Source: an uncultured Christensenellaceae bacterium (GTDB taxonomy: Bacteria > Bacillota > Clostridia > Christensenellales > Christensenellaceae). From it: a stretch of 64,000 bases of DNA. The translations under genes and the position numbers were made by a program. The notes under the pieces were generated by a model that worked only from the letters and a program-made list of their open reading frames with translations, had not been told where the DNA came from and made no database searches. Below are positions 1 through 7,677 of this stretch, in pieces (the stretch's first letter is position 1; the number at the start of each line of letters is the position of its first letter). Location of the stretch: assembly GCA_910588425.1 (NCBI GenBank), contig CAJUPM010000001.1, positions 98,827-162,826 on the forward strand, in the 5' to 3' direction.

Positions 1-400
1 TGGCCATATCCTTGATGCGCTGGAGCTTGTCCCGCTCGACGAAAATGCCGGAAAGCACATTGCCGCTGCCCGAGACGGGATGCACGCGCCTGGTCTGGTT
101 GAACCGGCCGACCAGCGCCGCATCTGAAGCATCCAAAAACAGGATATCCAGCTCCAGATCCATTTTTTTCAGCTCGTCAATGGCGGCGTAAATGGTATCG
201 AACATATCGCCCATGCGCATATCCGCCACAACTGCGACGTTTTTGGGCGCATCCGCAGAGCGCGCCAGGCAGAGCCGGGCAAATGCAGGAATGAGCGCAG
301 GAGGGATATTATCCGCGCAAAAATACCCCATATCTTCGAATGTCTTGAGGGCAGAGGAGCGCCCTGCGCCCGAGAGCCCGGTGATGATCGTGAATCTCAT
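1..400 (-). CDS. rapZ: RapZ/YvcJ family nucleotide-binding protein (3' end cut off by window)
   Basis: The first 133 codons are present; the rest lies beyond the left edge. The N-terminus has a P-loop, GLSGAGRS at residues 8-15, followed by EDMGYFCADNIPP, which is the RapZ (YvcJ) signature. The Walker A lysine is replaced by arginine; I recall the same GAGRS form in actinobacterial RapZ, so it is not necessarily inactivating. In Enterobacteria RapZ is an RNase E adaptor controlling glucosamine-6-phosphate synthesis; in Bacillus YvcJ is a GTP/ATP-hydrolysing protein linked to competence. Its role here is inferred only by family. It follows murB by about 30 bp on the same strand and is probably co-transcribed with it, as in many Firmicutes. 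Confidence 0.93.
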   Translation of the reverse strand, partial: MRFTIITGLSGAGRSSALKTFEDMGYFCADNIPPALIPAFARLCLARSADAPKNVAVVADMRMGDMFDTIYAAIDELKKMDLELDILFLDASDAALVGRFNQTRRVHPVSGSGNVLSGIFVERDKLQRIKDMA

Positions 401-431
401 AGCTGATCCTTTCTTTTGTTTGCGGCAGGGG

Positions 432-1346
432 CTAATCCTCGCCCAAAATCAGAACCTCCGGCTCCAGCCAGATGCCGCTTTGGGCAGAGACGCATTCCTG
501 CACATGGCGGATGAGCGCCAAAATATCCGCCGCACTGCCGCCCCGGTTGACGACAAACCCCGCATGTTTTTCCGAGACCTGCGCCCCCCCGATGGAGAAG
601 CCCTTGAGCCCGGCGGATTCGATGAGCGCGCCGGCATAGTGCCCGGCTGGGCGCTTAAACGTGCTGCCTGCGCTGGGCAGATCCAGCGGCTGTTTTTCCC
701 GGCGGCGGGCGGCGAGCTCGCGCAGATATTCGCGGGCGGCGGCGGTATCGCCTGGCTCCAGGCAAAAACGCCCCTCCAAAACCAAGGCGCCGTTTTCCAT
801 CAAAGCGCTGTGCCGATAGGAGAGGGAGAGCGCCTCGCTCGGCATCTGCACTATCTCCAAATCCGCCGTGAGCACGAGCGCGCTGTGCAGAACCTGGCTG
901 AGCTCTCCGCCATAGGCGCCGGCATTCATATAGATCCCGCCGCCCACACTGCCCGGAATGCCCCCGGCAAACTCCATGCCTACCAGCCCGGCATTCAGCG
1001 CGGCGCTGACGACAGCGGCGAGCTTGGCCCCTGCCTGGGCAATCACCATGCTGCCCTCTATTTGAATTTGAGAAAATTCTGAACCAAGGCGCAGCGCCGC
1101 CCCGCGGATGCCGCCGTCCCGAACCAGCACATTGCTGCCATTGCCCAGCAGTGTCACGGGAACTTCCAGCTGACGGCACATCTGCAAAACCGCGCGGATT
1201 TGTTCTGCGCTTTTGGGGCTGATGAGCAGATCTGCCGGCCCGCCCGCGCGAAACGTCGTGTAATCCCGCATGGGAGCGTCAGTAAGATAGGGGATGCCCT
1301 GCCGGTTCATCCATTCCATTAGTGTTTGAAGCTGCTCTTTTTTCAT
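432..1346 (-). CDS. murB: UDP-N-acetylenolpyruvoylglucosamine reductase
   Basis: Cytoplasmic FAD enzyme that reduces UDP-GlcNAc-enolpyruvate to UDP-MurNAc with NADPH, the second committed step of peptidoglycan synthesis. The 304 residues have the FAD-binding part (LLGNGSNVLVRDGGIRG, then EFAGGIPGSVGGGIYMNAGAYGGE), the YRHS motif, the catalytic serine in SAGSTFKRP and the C-terminal catalytic glutamate in LEPEV. The length and lack of the extra C-terminal insertion fit the short Gram-positive (type II) MurB. It lies just upstream of rapZ. In many clostridia hprK, murB, rapZ and whiA sit together; here hprK and whiA are 3-5 kb away, with other genes between. Confidence 0.97.
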   Translation of the reverse strand: MKKEQLQTLMEWMNRQGIPYLTDAPMRDYTTFRAGGPADLLISPKSAEQIRAVLQMCRQLEVPVTLLGNGSNVLVRDGGIRGAALRLGSEFSQIQIEGSMVIAQAGAKLAAVVSAALNAGLVGMEFAGGIPGSVGGGIYMNAGAYGGELSQVLHSALVLTADLEIVQMPSEALSLSYRHSALMENGALVLEGRFCLEPGDTAAAREYLRELAARRREKQPLDLPSAGSTFKRPAGHYAGALIESAGLKGFSIGGAQVSEKHAGFVVNRGGSAADILALIRHVQECVSAQSGIWLEPEVLILGED

Positions 1347-1414
1347 ACCTCTATTTTACACGAATCCTTTCCAGACAACAAGCGCCCAGGCGAAATTTTG
1401 CCGCCGGGAGCGCT

Positions 1415-2497
1415 CTATTCAAAGGCTTTTGGGATGACGGCGGAGGTGGCCAGCCGCTCGTATTCCTCCAGATAAAGCGCCTGCCCTTCGTAGACGCCTT
1501 CCAGCTGCACGGCGGGCAGCATTTTCAGGTTTTCCAGCCCCTTTTGCGCCTTGCGCCTAAGCAGGGAAGCGGCGAAATTCTGGCACATGGCCTGCTTGGC
1601 GGAATCCTGCGTCTGGCAGACGCCCACAAACTGCACGAGATCCGTATAGTCGGAAAAAGTCAGAGCCGTAAGGCTGAGGGAGTTGGCCCGCTGATCCAGC
1701 AGCAGCTTCTCATAGTCCGATACCGGCGCCAGCAGCAGCGCCGCCTTGCCCTTGAGAAAGCGGTCGGTGCCATCGGCGGCAAACGCGGCAGGATCGGGCG
1801 CATAATCTGCCGGAGGCCCCCCGATGAGGAAGTTATTCTCTCCCTCTTCCCGGAAATGTTCCAGCGTTTTAAGAGGAGAAAGCCCGTAGGTATTGCAAAG
1901 GCTCAAAACCTGAGCCTCCTCTTCTTTCCAGTTTTGCTCGGCATGGTAGACCAGATAGTTGAAATTGGCCCGGGGCAGGCCCGTGCCGATGGGTAGGGAA
2001 GCGCCGGAGGAGAAATAGATCTCCTGGTTGACGGTGATGGTATAAAACCCCATCATATAGGGATAGGCCAGGAACTGATCTCCCTTTTTTCCGGTTTCAC
2101 AGAGAGAAGGGAGCAGCGCCTCTTCCGGCTCCTTAAGCTCGGCCAGCAGATGCTCCAACGGAAAGCCCAGGGGAAAGGAAAAAATATCCGGCCGCTCCCC
2201 AGCCGCCAGGCGCTGTTCTGCCTCCTCCGGCGTCATGCCGACGACGTCGATAAAAACGTAGGGATTGTTTTTCTCAAACTCGGCTGCCCGGCTTTTGAGA
2301 TAGGAGACGCCGCTTTCCCCGCCCGTCTTAAACGAGACGATGTGCCAAATCTGCAAAGAGCCGGTATATTGATTGGCCAGCTTCTCCGCCCGCAGGGTAT
2401 AGACGTTCTTATGGATACCGCCGGCGATAAAAGCCGGGGCCATCAGCAAAAATGCGATGCTCAAAATACATACGACAAAAGAAAAGAACTTTTTCAA
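1415..2497 (-). CDS. membrane-anchored extracellular solute-binding-like protein
   Basis: 360 residues starting at a TTG codon with a strong GGGAGG ribosome site 8-9 bases upstream. A hydrophobic segment (about residues 4-27) is followed by text typical of family 1 solute-binding proteins: LQIWHIVSF near residue 48, FEKNNPYVFIDVVGM, then RPDIFSFPLGF and YPYMMGFYTITVN. There is no lipobox cysteine after the hydrophobic segment, so the protein is probably held by an uncleaved N-terminal anchor or secreted, not lipidated. No ABC permease or ATPase genes adjoin it, so it may be an orphan binding protein or a sensor-like relative. The substrate cannot be read from the sequence. It is divergent from the ANTAR regulator gene. 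Confidence 0.6.
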   Translation of the reverse strand: MKKFFSFVVCILSIAFLLMAPAFIAGGIHKNVYTLRAEKLANQYTGSLQIWHIVSFKTGGESGVSYLKSRAAEFEKNNPYVFIDVVGMTPEEAEQRLAAGERPDIFSFPLGFPLEHLLAELKEPEEALLPSLCETGKKGDQFLAYPYMMGFYTITVNQEIYFSSGASLPIGTGLPRANFNYLVYHAEQNWKEEEAQVLSLCNTYGLSPLKTLEHFREEGENNFLIGGPPADYAPDPAAFAADGTDRFLKGKAALLLAPVSDYEKLLLDQRANSLSLTALTFSDYTDLVQFVGVCQTQDSAKQAMCQNFAASLLRRKAQKGLENLKMLPAVQLEGVYEGQALYLEEYERLATSAVIPKAFE

Positions 2498-2569
2498 GGC
2501 CGCGCCTCCCAGATAGGTTTCTTATTCACTATATTCGCGGCCAGAGCGGTTTATTAGTTTGCACGGCGG

Positions 2570-2599
2570 TTGACAAAGCAGGGAGAGGTGGGATAGAAT
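2570..2599 (+). promoter_or_regulatory. sigma-A type promoter reaching the ANTAR start codon
   Basis: TTGACA (2570-2575), an 18-base spacer and TAGAAT (2594-2599). The expected transcription start falls at about 2605-2607, on the ATG at 2606, which would give a leaderless mRNA. Assigned by consensus only. Confidence 0.6.
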
Positions 2600-2605
2600 G
2601 CGAAT

Positions 2606-3187
2606 ATGAAAAGCCTAGTCATTGCCGCCCCCGGCGAGCTTCAAAACACCATAGATGCGGCGCTCTCTGCTGCCGGCGCAGGAGAGGCAAAGCAGGCCAG
2701 AACCATCGCCTCGGCTCAGGAGAGCCTGGAAGGGGCGGGGTTTGTGCTGCTTGTAAGCGGGCGGTGTACAGATGAGCAGATGCTCTTTCTAAAAAAACTG
2801 GGCGAGAGAGGCATTGCCAGCGCACTGCTGACTACCCGGGCAGAGGCGCCGCGGGCAGAGCAGCAGCTTTTAACGGCGCGTTGTCTGGTGCTCTGCGCGC
2901 CGCTCTCCAGCAAGGAGCTGGCCATGGGAATCCGCATGGCGCTCAGTATTTCGCGGAAATTTGCCGCTCTGCAAAAGCAAAACGAGCAACTGCGCCAGCG
3001 TCTGGAAGATTTTAAAATCCTAGATCGGGCAAAATGCTGCCTGGTGGCGGTTTTGGGCATGGATGAGGAGCGGGCGCACCGCTATATTCAAAAGCGGGCC
3101 ATGGATATGCGGCTCTCTCAGCGGGAGATCGCAGAGGATATTCTAAAAACTTACGAAACCCACGAGGCGTATCTCTCGGAGTTTTGA
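2606..3187 (+). CDS. ANTAR-domain RNA-binding regulator with degenerate receiver
   Basis: 193 residues. Residues 1-120 have the fold pattern of a response-regulator receiver, but the acceptor position (FVLLVSGR, Ser51) is not Asp, the acidic pair after strand 1 is absent and the usual Lys is missing, so phosphorylation is unlikely. Residues about 125-190 form a coiled coil plus ANTAR domain (RLEDFKILDRAK, then RAHRYIQKRAMDMRLSQREIAEDIL). ANTAR proteins bind paired hexaloop hairpins in nascent RNA to block terminators, typically in nitrogen or ethanolamine genes. No obvious target pair is visible nearby. There is no ribosome site at usual spacing before the ATG. It overlaps the ATG-proximal part of the next gene's leader and is likely co-transcribed with that acetyltransferase. 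Confidence 0.85.
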   Translation: MKSLVIAAPGELQNTIDAALSAAGAGEAKQARTIASAQESLEGAGFVLLVSGRCTDEQMLFLKKLGERGIASALLTTRAEAPRAEQQLLTARCLVLCAPLSSKELAMGIRMALSISRKFAALQKQNEQLRQRLEDFKILDRAKCCLVAVLGMDEERAHRYIQKRAMDMRLSQREIAEDILKTYETHEAYLSEF

Positions 3188-3207
3188 GTATGGGAGCAGG
3201 AGAGAAA

Positions 3208-3672
3208 ATGGAGATTAGAAAAGCAGGCCTGGAAGACTTGAAGGAAATTTGCGAATTGGGCTATCAGCTTTCGCTGGATATGTCGGCATTGGAGCCGGGA
3301 TATTTCGCTGTTGCCGAGCAGAGGGAGGCGCCCATGCGCCAGGCAGTTTTGGAGGAGACCAAGGATATTTTTCTGGCAGAGACGGCAGGGAAGATTGTGG
3401 GCTTTGCCTGCGTTTGGCAGAGCGAGCCAAAGCCGGAGGAAAACTACCTGGTGCCCGGCAAATTTGCCTATCTGAGCGACCTGGTTTTGCTGCCAGAAAG
3501 CAGAGGCATGGGGATTGGAAGCGCACTGCTGGCGGCCTGCAAAAACTGGGCCAGAGAGCGGGGCATTTTCCGCATGAAGCTGGATTCTCTCTGCAAAAAC
3601 GAGGTGGCCAACCACCTCTATGAGCGGGAGGGGTTCCGCCCGGTGGTGCAGACCATGTGGGCCGAATTATAG
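3208..3672 (+). CDS. GNAT family N-acetyltransferase
   Basis: 154 residues from an ATG with GCAGGAGAG upstream; an earlier TTG/ATG is in frame but less well placed. The central FAYLSDLVLLPESRGMGIGSALL is the GNAT beta4/acetyl-CoA loop (R/Q-x-x-G-x-G/A), followed by NHLYEREGF, the usual end of the fold. Such enzymes move acetyl from acetyl-CoA to an amine on a small molecule or protein; the substrate is unknown. It lies 20 bp after the ANTAR gene and ends at a strong terminator, so these two genes form a short plus-strand unit set into a minus-strand region. Confidence 0.88.
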   Translation: MEIRKAGLEDLKEICELGYQLSLDMSALEPGYFAVAEQREAPMRQAVLEETKDIFLAETAGKIVGFACVWQSEPKPEENYLVPGKFAYLSDLVLLPESRGMGIGSALLAACKNWARERGIFRMKLDSLCKNEVANHLYEREGFRPVVQTMWAEL

Positions 3673-3685
3673 AGTGTAAACCAAA

Positions 3686-3722
3686 AGAGAGCATCCGCCC
3701 AGTGCGGATGCTCTCTTTTTCG
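3686..3722 (+). terminator. rho-independent terminator after the acetyltransferase
   Basis: Perfect 13-bp stem (AGAGAGCATCCGC at 3686-3698 with its complement at 3704-3716), 5-base loop and a T run. It separates convergent genes and may also stop minus-strand transcripts weakly. Confidence 0.9.
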
Positions 3723-3730
3723 TTTGGGCC

Positions 3731-4102
3731 TCACCAGCGATCTGGCAGCGGCTCTTCCATGCGCGCGACCCGATCCGCCAGCTGAACCTGGCAGAGGTAG
3801 TTTTCCGGGTGTAGCTGGCAGACGAACTCCCGGCAGCGCCCGCAGGGAGGGACGATGGAGCCATCCTGATAGACGGCGACCAGCTTCTCAATGCGGTTTT
3901 CTCCGGCCGTTACCATAGCGGCAATGGCGGCGTGCTCTGCGCAAAAGCCCATGGAGCAGGGGACGTCGATGCAAACGCCGCGGTAGATGTTCCCCTTATC
4001 CGTCATGATTGCGGCGGCAACGCCGCCCGCAGAGGAATCTTCTGTCAGCTGACGCGGGTTCAGCGTATTTGTGGCGATCTCATATAATTGCTTGAATTCC
4101 AT
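3731..4102 (-). CDS. cytidine/blasticidin deaminase-like zinc enzyme
   Basis: 123 residues with the two zinc motifs of the cytidine deaminase superfamily: CAEHAAI (about residue 54; C-A-E in place of H-A-E, as in tetrameric Cdd) and PPCGRCREF (about residue 86). The catalytic Glu and three zinc Cys are present. It probably hydrolyses cytidine or a related aminated base to the keto form for pyrimidine salvage, but small stand-alone members of this type also include blasticidin S deaminase, and the short C-terminus does not decide between them. It is preceded by the terminator of the Crh-like gene, so it is probably transcribed on its own. Confidence 0.8.
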   Translation of the reverse strand: MEFKQLYEIATNTLNPRQLTEDSSAGGVAAAIMTDKGNIYRGVCIDVPCSMGFCAEHAAIAAMVTAGENRIEKLVAVYQDGSIVPPCGRCREFVCQLHPENYLCQVQLADRVARMEEPLPDRW

Positions 4103-4128
4103 TTTCTCTTCTTTTGCTTGTCGAAATA

Positions 4129-4163
4129 AAAAAGTGGAACTGCCTGTCGCAATTCCACTTTTT
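4129..4163 (-). terminator. terminator after the Crh-like gene
   Basis: Perfect 11-bp stem (4129-4139 with 4153-4163), A-rich on one side and T-rich on the other, so it can work in both directions. It closes the hprK-whiA-crh unit before the deaminase gene. Confidence 0.8.
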
Positions 4164-4180
4164 ATCGGCAGATTTCTGCC

Positions 4181-4447
4181 TTAATCTTCAAAGCTTTCCT
4201 TGCTGGCCAGCTCTTCTAGAGCATCTAGAGCCTCTTTTTCATCTACGCCGTTGGCCAGAACATAGATGGATTCTCCCTGCTTTATGCCCAGAAGCAATAC
4301 GCCCATAATGCTCTTGGCGTTGATCTTCTTGTTTTCAGATTCGATGAGGATTTGGGATTTGAACTGCCCGGCCGTCTGTACGAATCTTGCGGCAACGCTG
4401 GATTTCAGCCCAAGCTCATTTTTGATGGTAATTTCCTTATATAGCAT
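4181..4447 (-). CDS. crh: Crh-like HPr-domain protein (Lys15, Ser46)
   Basis: 88 residues that align end to end with HPr and Crh without gaps. The catalytic His15 of HPr is Lys here (LGLKSSVAARF), and the following Arg and Pro are also lost, so the protein cannot take part in PTS phosphotransfer. The regulatory Ser46 is kept in NAKSIMG, identical to Bacillus Crh around that site. Crh, phosphorylated on Ser46 by HprK, is a corepressor of CcpA; Bacillus Crh has Gln15. The gene lies directly downstream of whiA, as in Bacillus (yvcL-crh), and the kinase gene hprK is upstream in the same run. A true HPr must be elsewhere if sugar PTS is used. I infer a regulatory role in carbon control. Confidence 0.85.
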   Translation of the reverse strand: MLYKEITIKNELGLKSSVAARFVQTAGQFKSQILIESENKKINAKSIMGVLLLGIKQGESIYVLANGVDEKEALDALEELASKESFED

Positions 4448-4553
4448 TGTCTTGCCTCCCGTTGTGATGTTTTGGGTATGATAAGATGCGATGAAAACGT
4501 TCTCTTATAAGGATTCCATGCCGCAAGCGGAAATCCTCTTTTTTTAGGAAAAT

Positions 4554-5504
4554 TTACAGGCGTGCCGGAGGAATTTTCCCCTTTTCGCGCAGCTCCTGCG
4601 CAATTTCTGAGAGGCGGCGCAGCCTGTGGTTGATGCGCGAGCGGGAGCCCTCCCCGGAAAGGGCGGCCAGCTCAGAGAGGGAGGCCTCCGGGTTTTGCAG
4701 GCGCAGTTCGGCAGTCTCCTGCAGCCCGCCGGGCAGAGAGGCCAGGCCGATGCTGGCCTCGATGAGCCGGATGTTTTCTACCTGCGCCATGGCAGAGCGC
4801 ACGGTTTTATCGATATTGGCATTTTCGCAGTTGATCTGCCGGTTGACGTTGTTGCGGATGCCCTTGAGAATGCGGATATTTTCCAGCTCCAGCACAGCGG
4901 AATGAGCGCCCAGAAGCGTCAGAAGCGTGATGATATCCTCGATGCCCTTGATATAGGCCATATGGTTTTCCCGGCGGGGCATTGCGCCTGCCCCAAGGCC
5001 CAGGCCGCAGAGCAGCCGGCGGATCTCCTCGGCCACAGCCGCACTACCGGAGACGAATTCCAGATGGTAAGCCTTCTTTGGATTGCTCATGCTGCCGCCT
5101 CCCAAAAATGCGCCCCGCAGAAAGGCTTCCTGGCATCCGGCAGGCGCGCAAAGCGCGGCAAAGCGGGCCTCATCCGGGCCAATGCCTAGGGAGAGCGAGA
5201 GCGCCAGCGCCTCCAGCGCGTCGGGAAAATGGGGAAGGCAGAGCCGGATGCAGTAGGTCTCGGCTTTTTTCAGCCCCTGCTTGCGGCTCAGCTCGCAGTC
5301 GATGGCAAAACAGCGCTTGGTCAGAGCGAAAATCCGGGTAACGATATCGCTGTGCTCGGTATTGAGCAAAAGCGCGGGCTTGCCCGAGCCAAAGCTTAAG
5401 ATGCCGCCGGTGTGCAGAATGCCCGCGAGCTCTGCCAGAGCGCAGGCATCGTCTTTTTGGCCCTGGCGGCAAAGCTCTGCTTTAATCTGAGAGGAAAACG
5501 ACAT
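4554..5504 (-). CDS. whiA: WhiA family DNA-binding protein
   Basis: 316 residues, the usual WhiA length. The N-terminal two-thirds are the degenerate LAGLIDADG-type domain (RGAFLGGGSMSNPKKAYHLEF-like segment near residue 130 and RRENHMAYIKG), and the C-terminus is a helix-turn-helix (SLSELAALSGEGSRSRINHRL). WhiA controls sporulation-septation genes in Streptomyces and affects cell division and chromosome segregation in Bacillus. It sits between hprK and the Crh-like gene. The usual partner yvcK/cofD is not adjacent here. Confidence 0.95.
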   Translation of the reverse strand: MSFSSQIKAELCRQGQKDDACALAELAGILHTGGILSFGSGKPALLLNTEHSDIVTRIFALTKRCFAIDCELSRKQGLKKAETYCIRLCLPHFPDALEALALSLSLGIGPDEARFAALCAPAGCQEAFLRGAFLGGGSMSNPKKAYHLEFVSGSAAVAEEIRRLLCGLGLGAGAMPRRENHMAYIKGIEDIITLLTLLGAHSAVLELENIRILKGIRNNVNRQINCENANIDKTVRSAMAQVENIRLIEASIGLASLPGGLQETAELRLQNPEASLSELAALSGEGSRSRINHRLRRLSEIAQELREKGKIPPARL

Positions 5505-5579
5505 GGCAGATGGCCTCCTTTTCGGAAGAGATGAAAAAAGGGCAGAAGCAAGAGCCCCGGCCCATTTTAAGCGGTATTT

Positions 5580-6494
5580 CTAGCCAAGCAAGGCCAGCAT
5601 CTTCTGATCCAGCATATCGGCCGGGTTGTGCCCCAGGGATTTGAGCCGGAAGTTCATGGCTGCAACTTCCATGATGATGGCGATATTCCTGCCCGGGCGG
5701 ACGGGAATGGTGATCTTGGGCACATCGATGCCCAGCAGCCGCACGTGATCCTCCGCAATGCCCAGGCGATCGATATCCTGCACATCGCCCAACTCCAGGT
5801 GCGCGCAGAGAGTGATGGTCTTATCCACCATGACGGCGCCCATGCCATACAGCACGGAGACGTCCACCAATCCCAGCCCGCGGATTTCCATGAGATGCCG
5901 GATGACATCCGGAGAGCGGCCGACCAGCGTGGTATCCGAAATTTTGCGGATTTCGACGACGTCGTCTGCGACCAGGCGGTGCCCGCGCTTGACCAGTTCC
6001 AGCGCCGCCTCGCTCTTGCCTACGCCGGATTCGCCCGTGATGAACACGCCGACGCCGTAAATATCCATCAGCCCGCCATGCCGCGCAATGCTGGGCGCCA
6101 GCTCGTTATCCAAAAACAGGATGGCGTCGTGGGAGATTTTGGAGGTCGGCTTATCCGAAAGCAGCAGCGGAATATCGTGCTCGTTTGCAAGGCGGATAAA
6201 ATCCTCCGAGGGCTGCAAATTCCGGGAGATGATGATGGCCGGAATATCGTAGGCCAGCATGCGTTCCAGCCGCTCGCCGGCAACTTCCGGCGGGAGCGTG
6301 GAGAGATAGGTCATCTCGCCCATGCCAAACAGCTGAATGCGCTCGGAAGAGAAATGCTCAAAAAAGCCGGAAAGCTGCAAACCAGGGCGGTTGAGCTCAC
6401 TGGTATCGACTGTGAAGGAAGTCTTTTCCCCTTTGTAGAGCGAAGTGAGCTCCAGCTCGCTTACAAATTTGCTTAATCGAATGGAACGTTTCAT
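5580..6494 (-). CDS. hprK: HPr kinase/phosphorylase
   Basis: 304 residues from the ATG beginning MKRSIRL, chosen because AGGA lies about 10 bases upstream; the open frame runs 49 codons further into a gene relic. The C-terminal half has the Walker A GESGVGKSE, DDVVEIR and the HprK signature EIRGLGLVDV. The enzyme phosphorylates Ser46 of HPr and Crh with ATP or PPi and removes it with phosphate, reading out glycolytic state. The Ser46-bearing Crh-like gene two genes downstream is its likely substrate, so the cluster makes a compact catabolite-control unit. Confidence 0.97.
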   Translation of the reverse strand: MKRSIRLSKFVSELELTSLYKGEKTSFTVDTSELNRPGLQLSGFFEHFSSERIQLFGMGEMTYLSTLPPEVAGERLERMLAYDIPAIIISRNLQPSEDFIRLANEHDIPLLLSDKPTSKISHDAILFLDNELAPSIARHGGLMDIYGVGVFITGESGVGKSEAALELVKRGHRLVADDVVEIRKISDTTLVGRSPDVIRHLMEIRGLGLVDVSVLYGMGAVMVDKTITLCAHLELGDVQDIDRLGIAEDHVRLLGIDVPKITIPVRPGRNIAIIMEVAAMNFRLKSLGHNPADMLDQKMLALLG

Positions 6495-6614
6495 GGTTTT
6501 GCATCCTCGTTTCATGAAAATGGGGCAACAGCCCGTTTGCAATGGGAACAAAAGCAGAGCGTTTTTTACTGATTCTTCCAAGATACCCAGCCTCCGGAGC
6601 AGGCGGAAAAGCCG

Positions 6615-6689
6615 GAACTCTTTAGGCTCGCAGTTAGGCATAAATTTTCGGGTGACATGCGCCGCGCCTTCATGGCCGCCGTCCGACGC
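6615..6689 (-). pseudogene. relic of a Cof-type phosphatase C-terminus
   Basis: Twenty-five codons that match the last 25 codons of the neighbouring HAD gene without gaps: 16 of 25 residues and 57 of 75 bases agree by my count, ending in the same EPKEF. The relic lacks a stop after Phe and has no start or body. It lies between the HAD stop codon and hprK. It is best explained as the tail of a second, paralogous HAD gene that was deleted, or as an old tandem duplication of this 3' end. Confidence 0.7.
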
Positions 6690-6700
6690 AAGCCGGAGGG

Positions 6701-7516
6701 TTAGAACTCCTTGGGCTCGCGGCCAAGCATGAATTTTTCGATGACATGCGCCACGCCCTCGTGGTCGTTATCCGGCGCGATGTAGTCGGAAACTTCTTTG
6801 ATCTCATCTAGCGCGTTGCCGATGGCGACGCCCAGCCCGGCATAGATGATCATGCTCTCGTCGATCTGGTTATCGCCGATGGCGATGAGCTCTTCTCTCT
6901 TCAGGCCGAGCATTTTCTCCAGAGCTTTGAGCGCGTTGCCCTTGTTGCCCTCGGGGTTGTTCATCTCCAGGAACGTGGGGCGGGAGCGCCCGATATTCAG
7001 CATGGGGAAACGCTCCAAGGCCTCGGCCTGCACTTCCAGCAGGCGCTCGGGCTCTGCCAGAATGAGCACTTTGGGCGTGTTCAGTTCAGCTACGGGAATC
7101 TCGTGCAGATTGGGCGTCTCTACCGGGGTCAGCCCGCTGATCTCGTTGTAGATATCTGCCCATTTGCTGTATTTTTCAAAATAGAAATTCTCGTCTTTGA
7201 AGATCTGAACGTGCACATCTTTCTCTTTTGCAAAATTCAAAACTTCCTTGACGATCTCGTTTGGGATATAGCAGGTGTGGATCATGTTGAAATTGCCGTC
7301 CACCACCTGTGCGCCGCCGCTGCAAATGCAGGGAGATTTAAGCCCCAGCGGCCCATAGATTTCCTTGACGTTCGCAGCCACGCGCCCGGTGGCCAGCACG
7401 CAGTGCAGCCCGGCGGCCTCTGCCTCTTTCATGACGGCAAGGCTGTGATCGGTCAGTTTTTTCTCGGATGTCAGAAGCGTGCCGTCGATATCGATGGCGA
7501 TTAACTTATAGCTCAT
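6701..7516 (-). CDS. Cof-type HAD-IIB phosphatase
   Basis: 271 residues from the ATG of MSYKLIAIDIDGTLL, preceded by GGAGAGGAAA; a longer frame begins 15 codons upstream without a ribosome site. HAD motif I is DIDGTL (nucleophile Asp plus acid Asp), motif II is in CVLATGR, and motif IV is IAIGDNQIDESMI. A C2-type cap lies between, giving the Cof/YidA/YkrA group that removes phosphate from sugar phosphates, pyridoxal phosphate or FMN. Substrate not assignable. First gene of the minus-strand run toward hprK; the start region is divergent from dnaE. Confidence 0.9.
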   Translation of the reverse strand: MSYKLIAIDIDGTLLTSEKKLTDHSLAVMKEAEAAGLHCVLATGRVAANVKEIYGPLGLKSPCICSGGAQVVDGNFNMIHTCYIPNEIVKEVLNFAKEKDVHVQIFKDENFYFEKYSKWADIYNEISGLTPVETPNLHEIPVAELNTPKVLILAEPERLLEVQAEALERFPMLNIGRSRPTFLEMNNPEGNKGNALKALEKMLGLKREELIAIGDNQIDESMIIYAGLGVAIGNALDEIKEVSDYIAPDNDHEGVAHVIEKFMLGREPKEF

Positions 7517-7600
7517 AGTATTCCGGTTTCCTCTCCAATTTCTCTTGAAATGATTTCCCATTTATTATACAGGAAAAAGTGGTGAAAGCAAAGAGCTTTG

Positions 7601-7609
7601 TGTTATAAT
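7601..7609 (+). promoter_or_regulatory. extended -10 promoter for dnaE
   Basis: TGT followed by TATAAT (TATAAT at 7604-7609) without a good -35 box; about 70 bases of leader to the dnaE start. Confidence 0.5.
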
Positions 7610-7677
7610 TTAAGAGAAAGTGTTGGAAAAGGCCAATGGACAGACGGGGCGGCACCGCCCAGGAGAAGGAGACAAAA

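Noticed and set aside
4505-4545. Hairpin with T run between the Crh-like gene and whiA
   Set aside because: The T run is on the plus strand, where no gene is upstream; on the minus strand there is no T run, so it is not a clear terminator.
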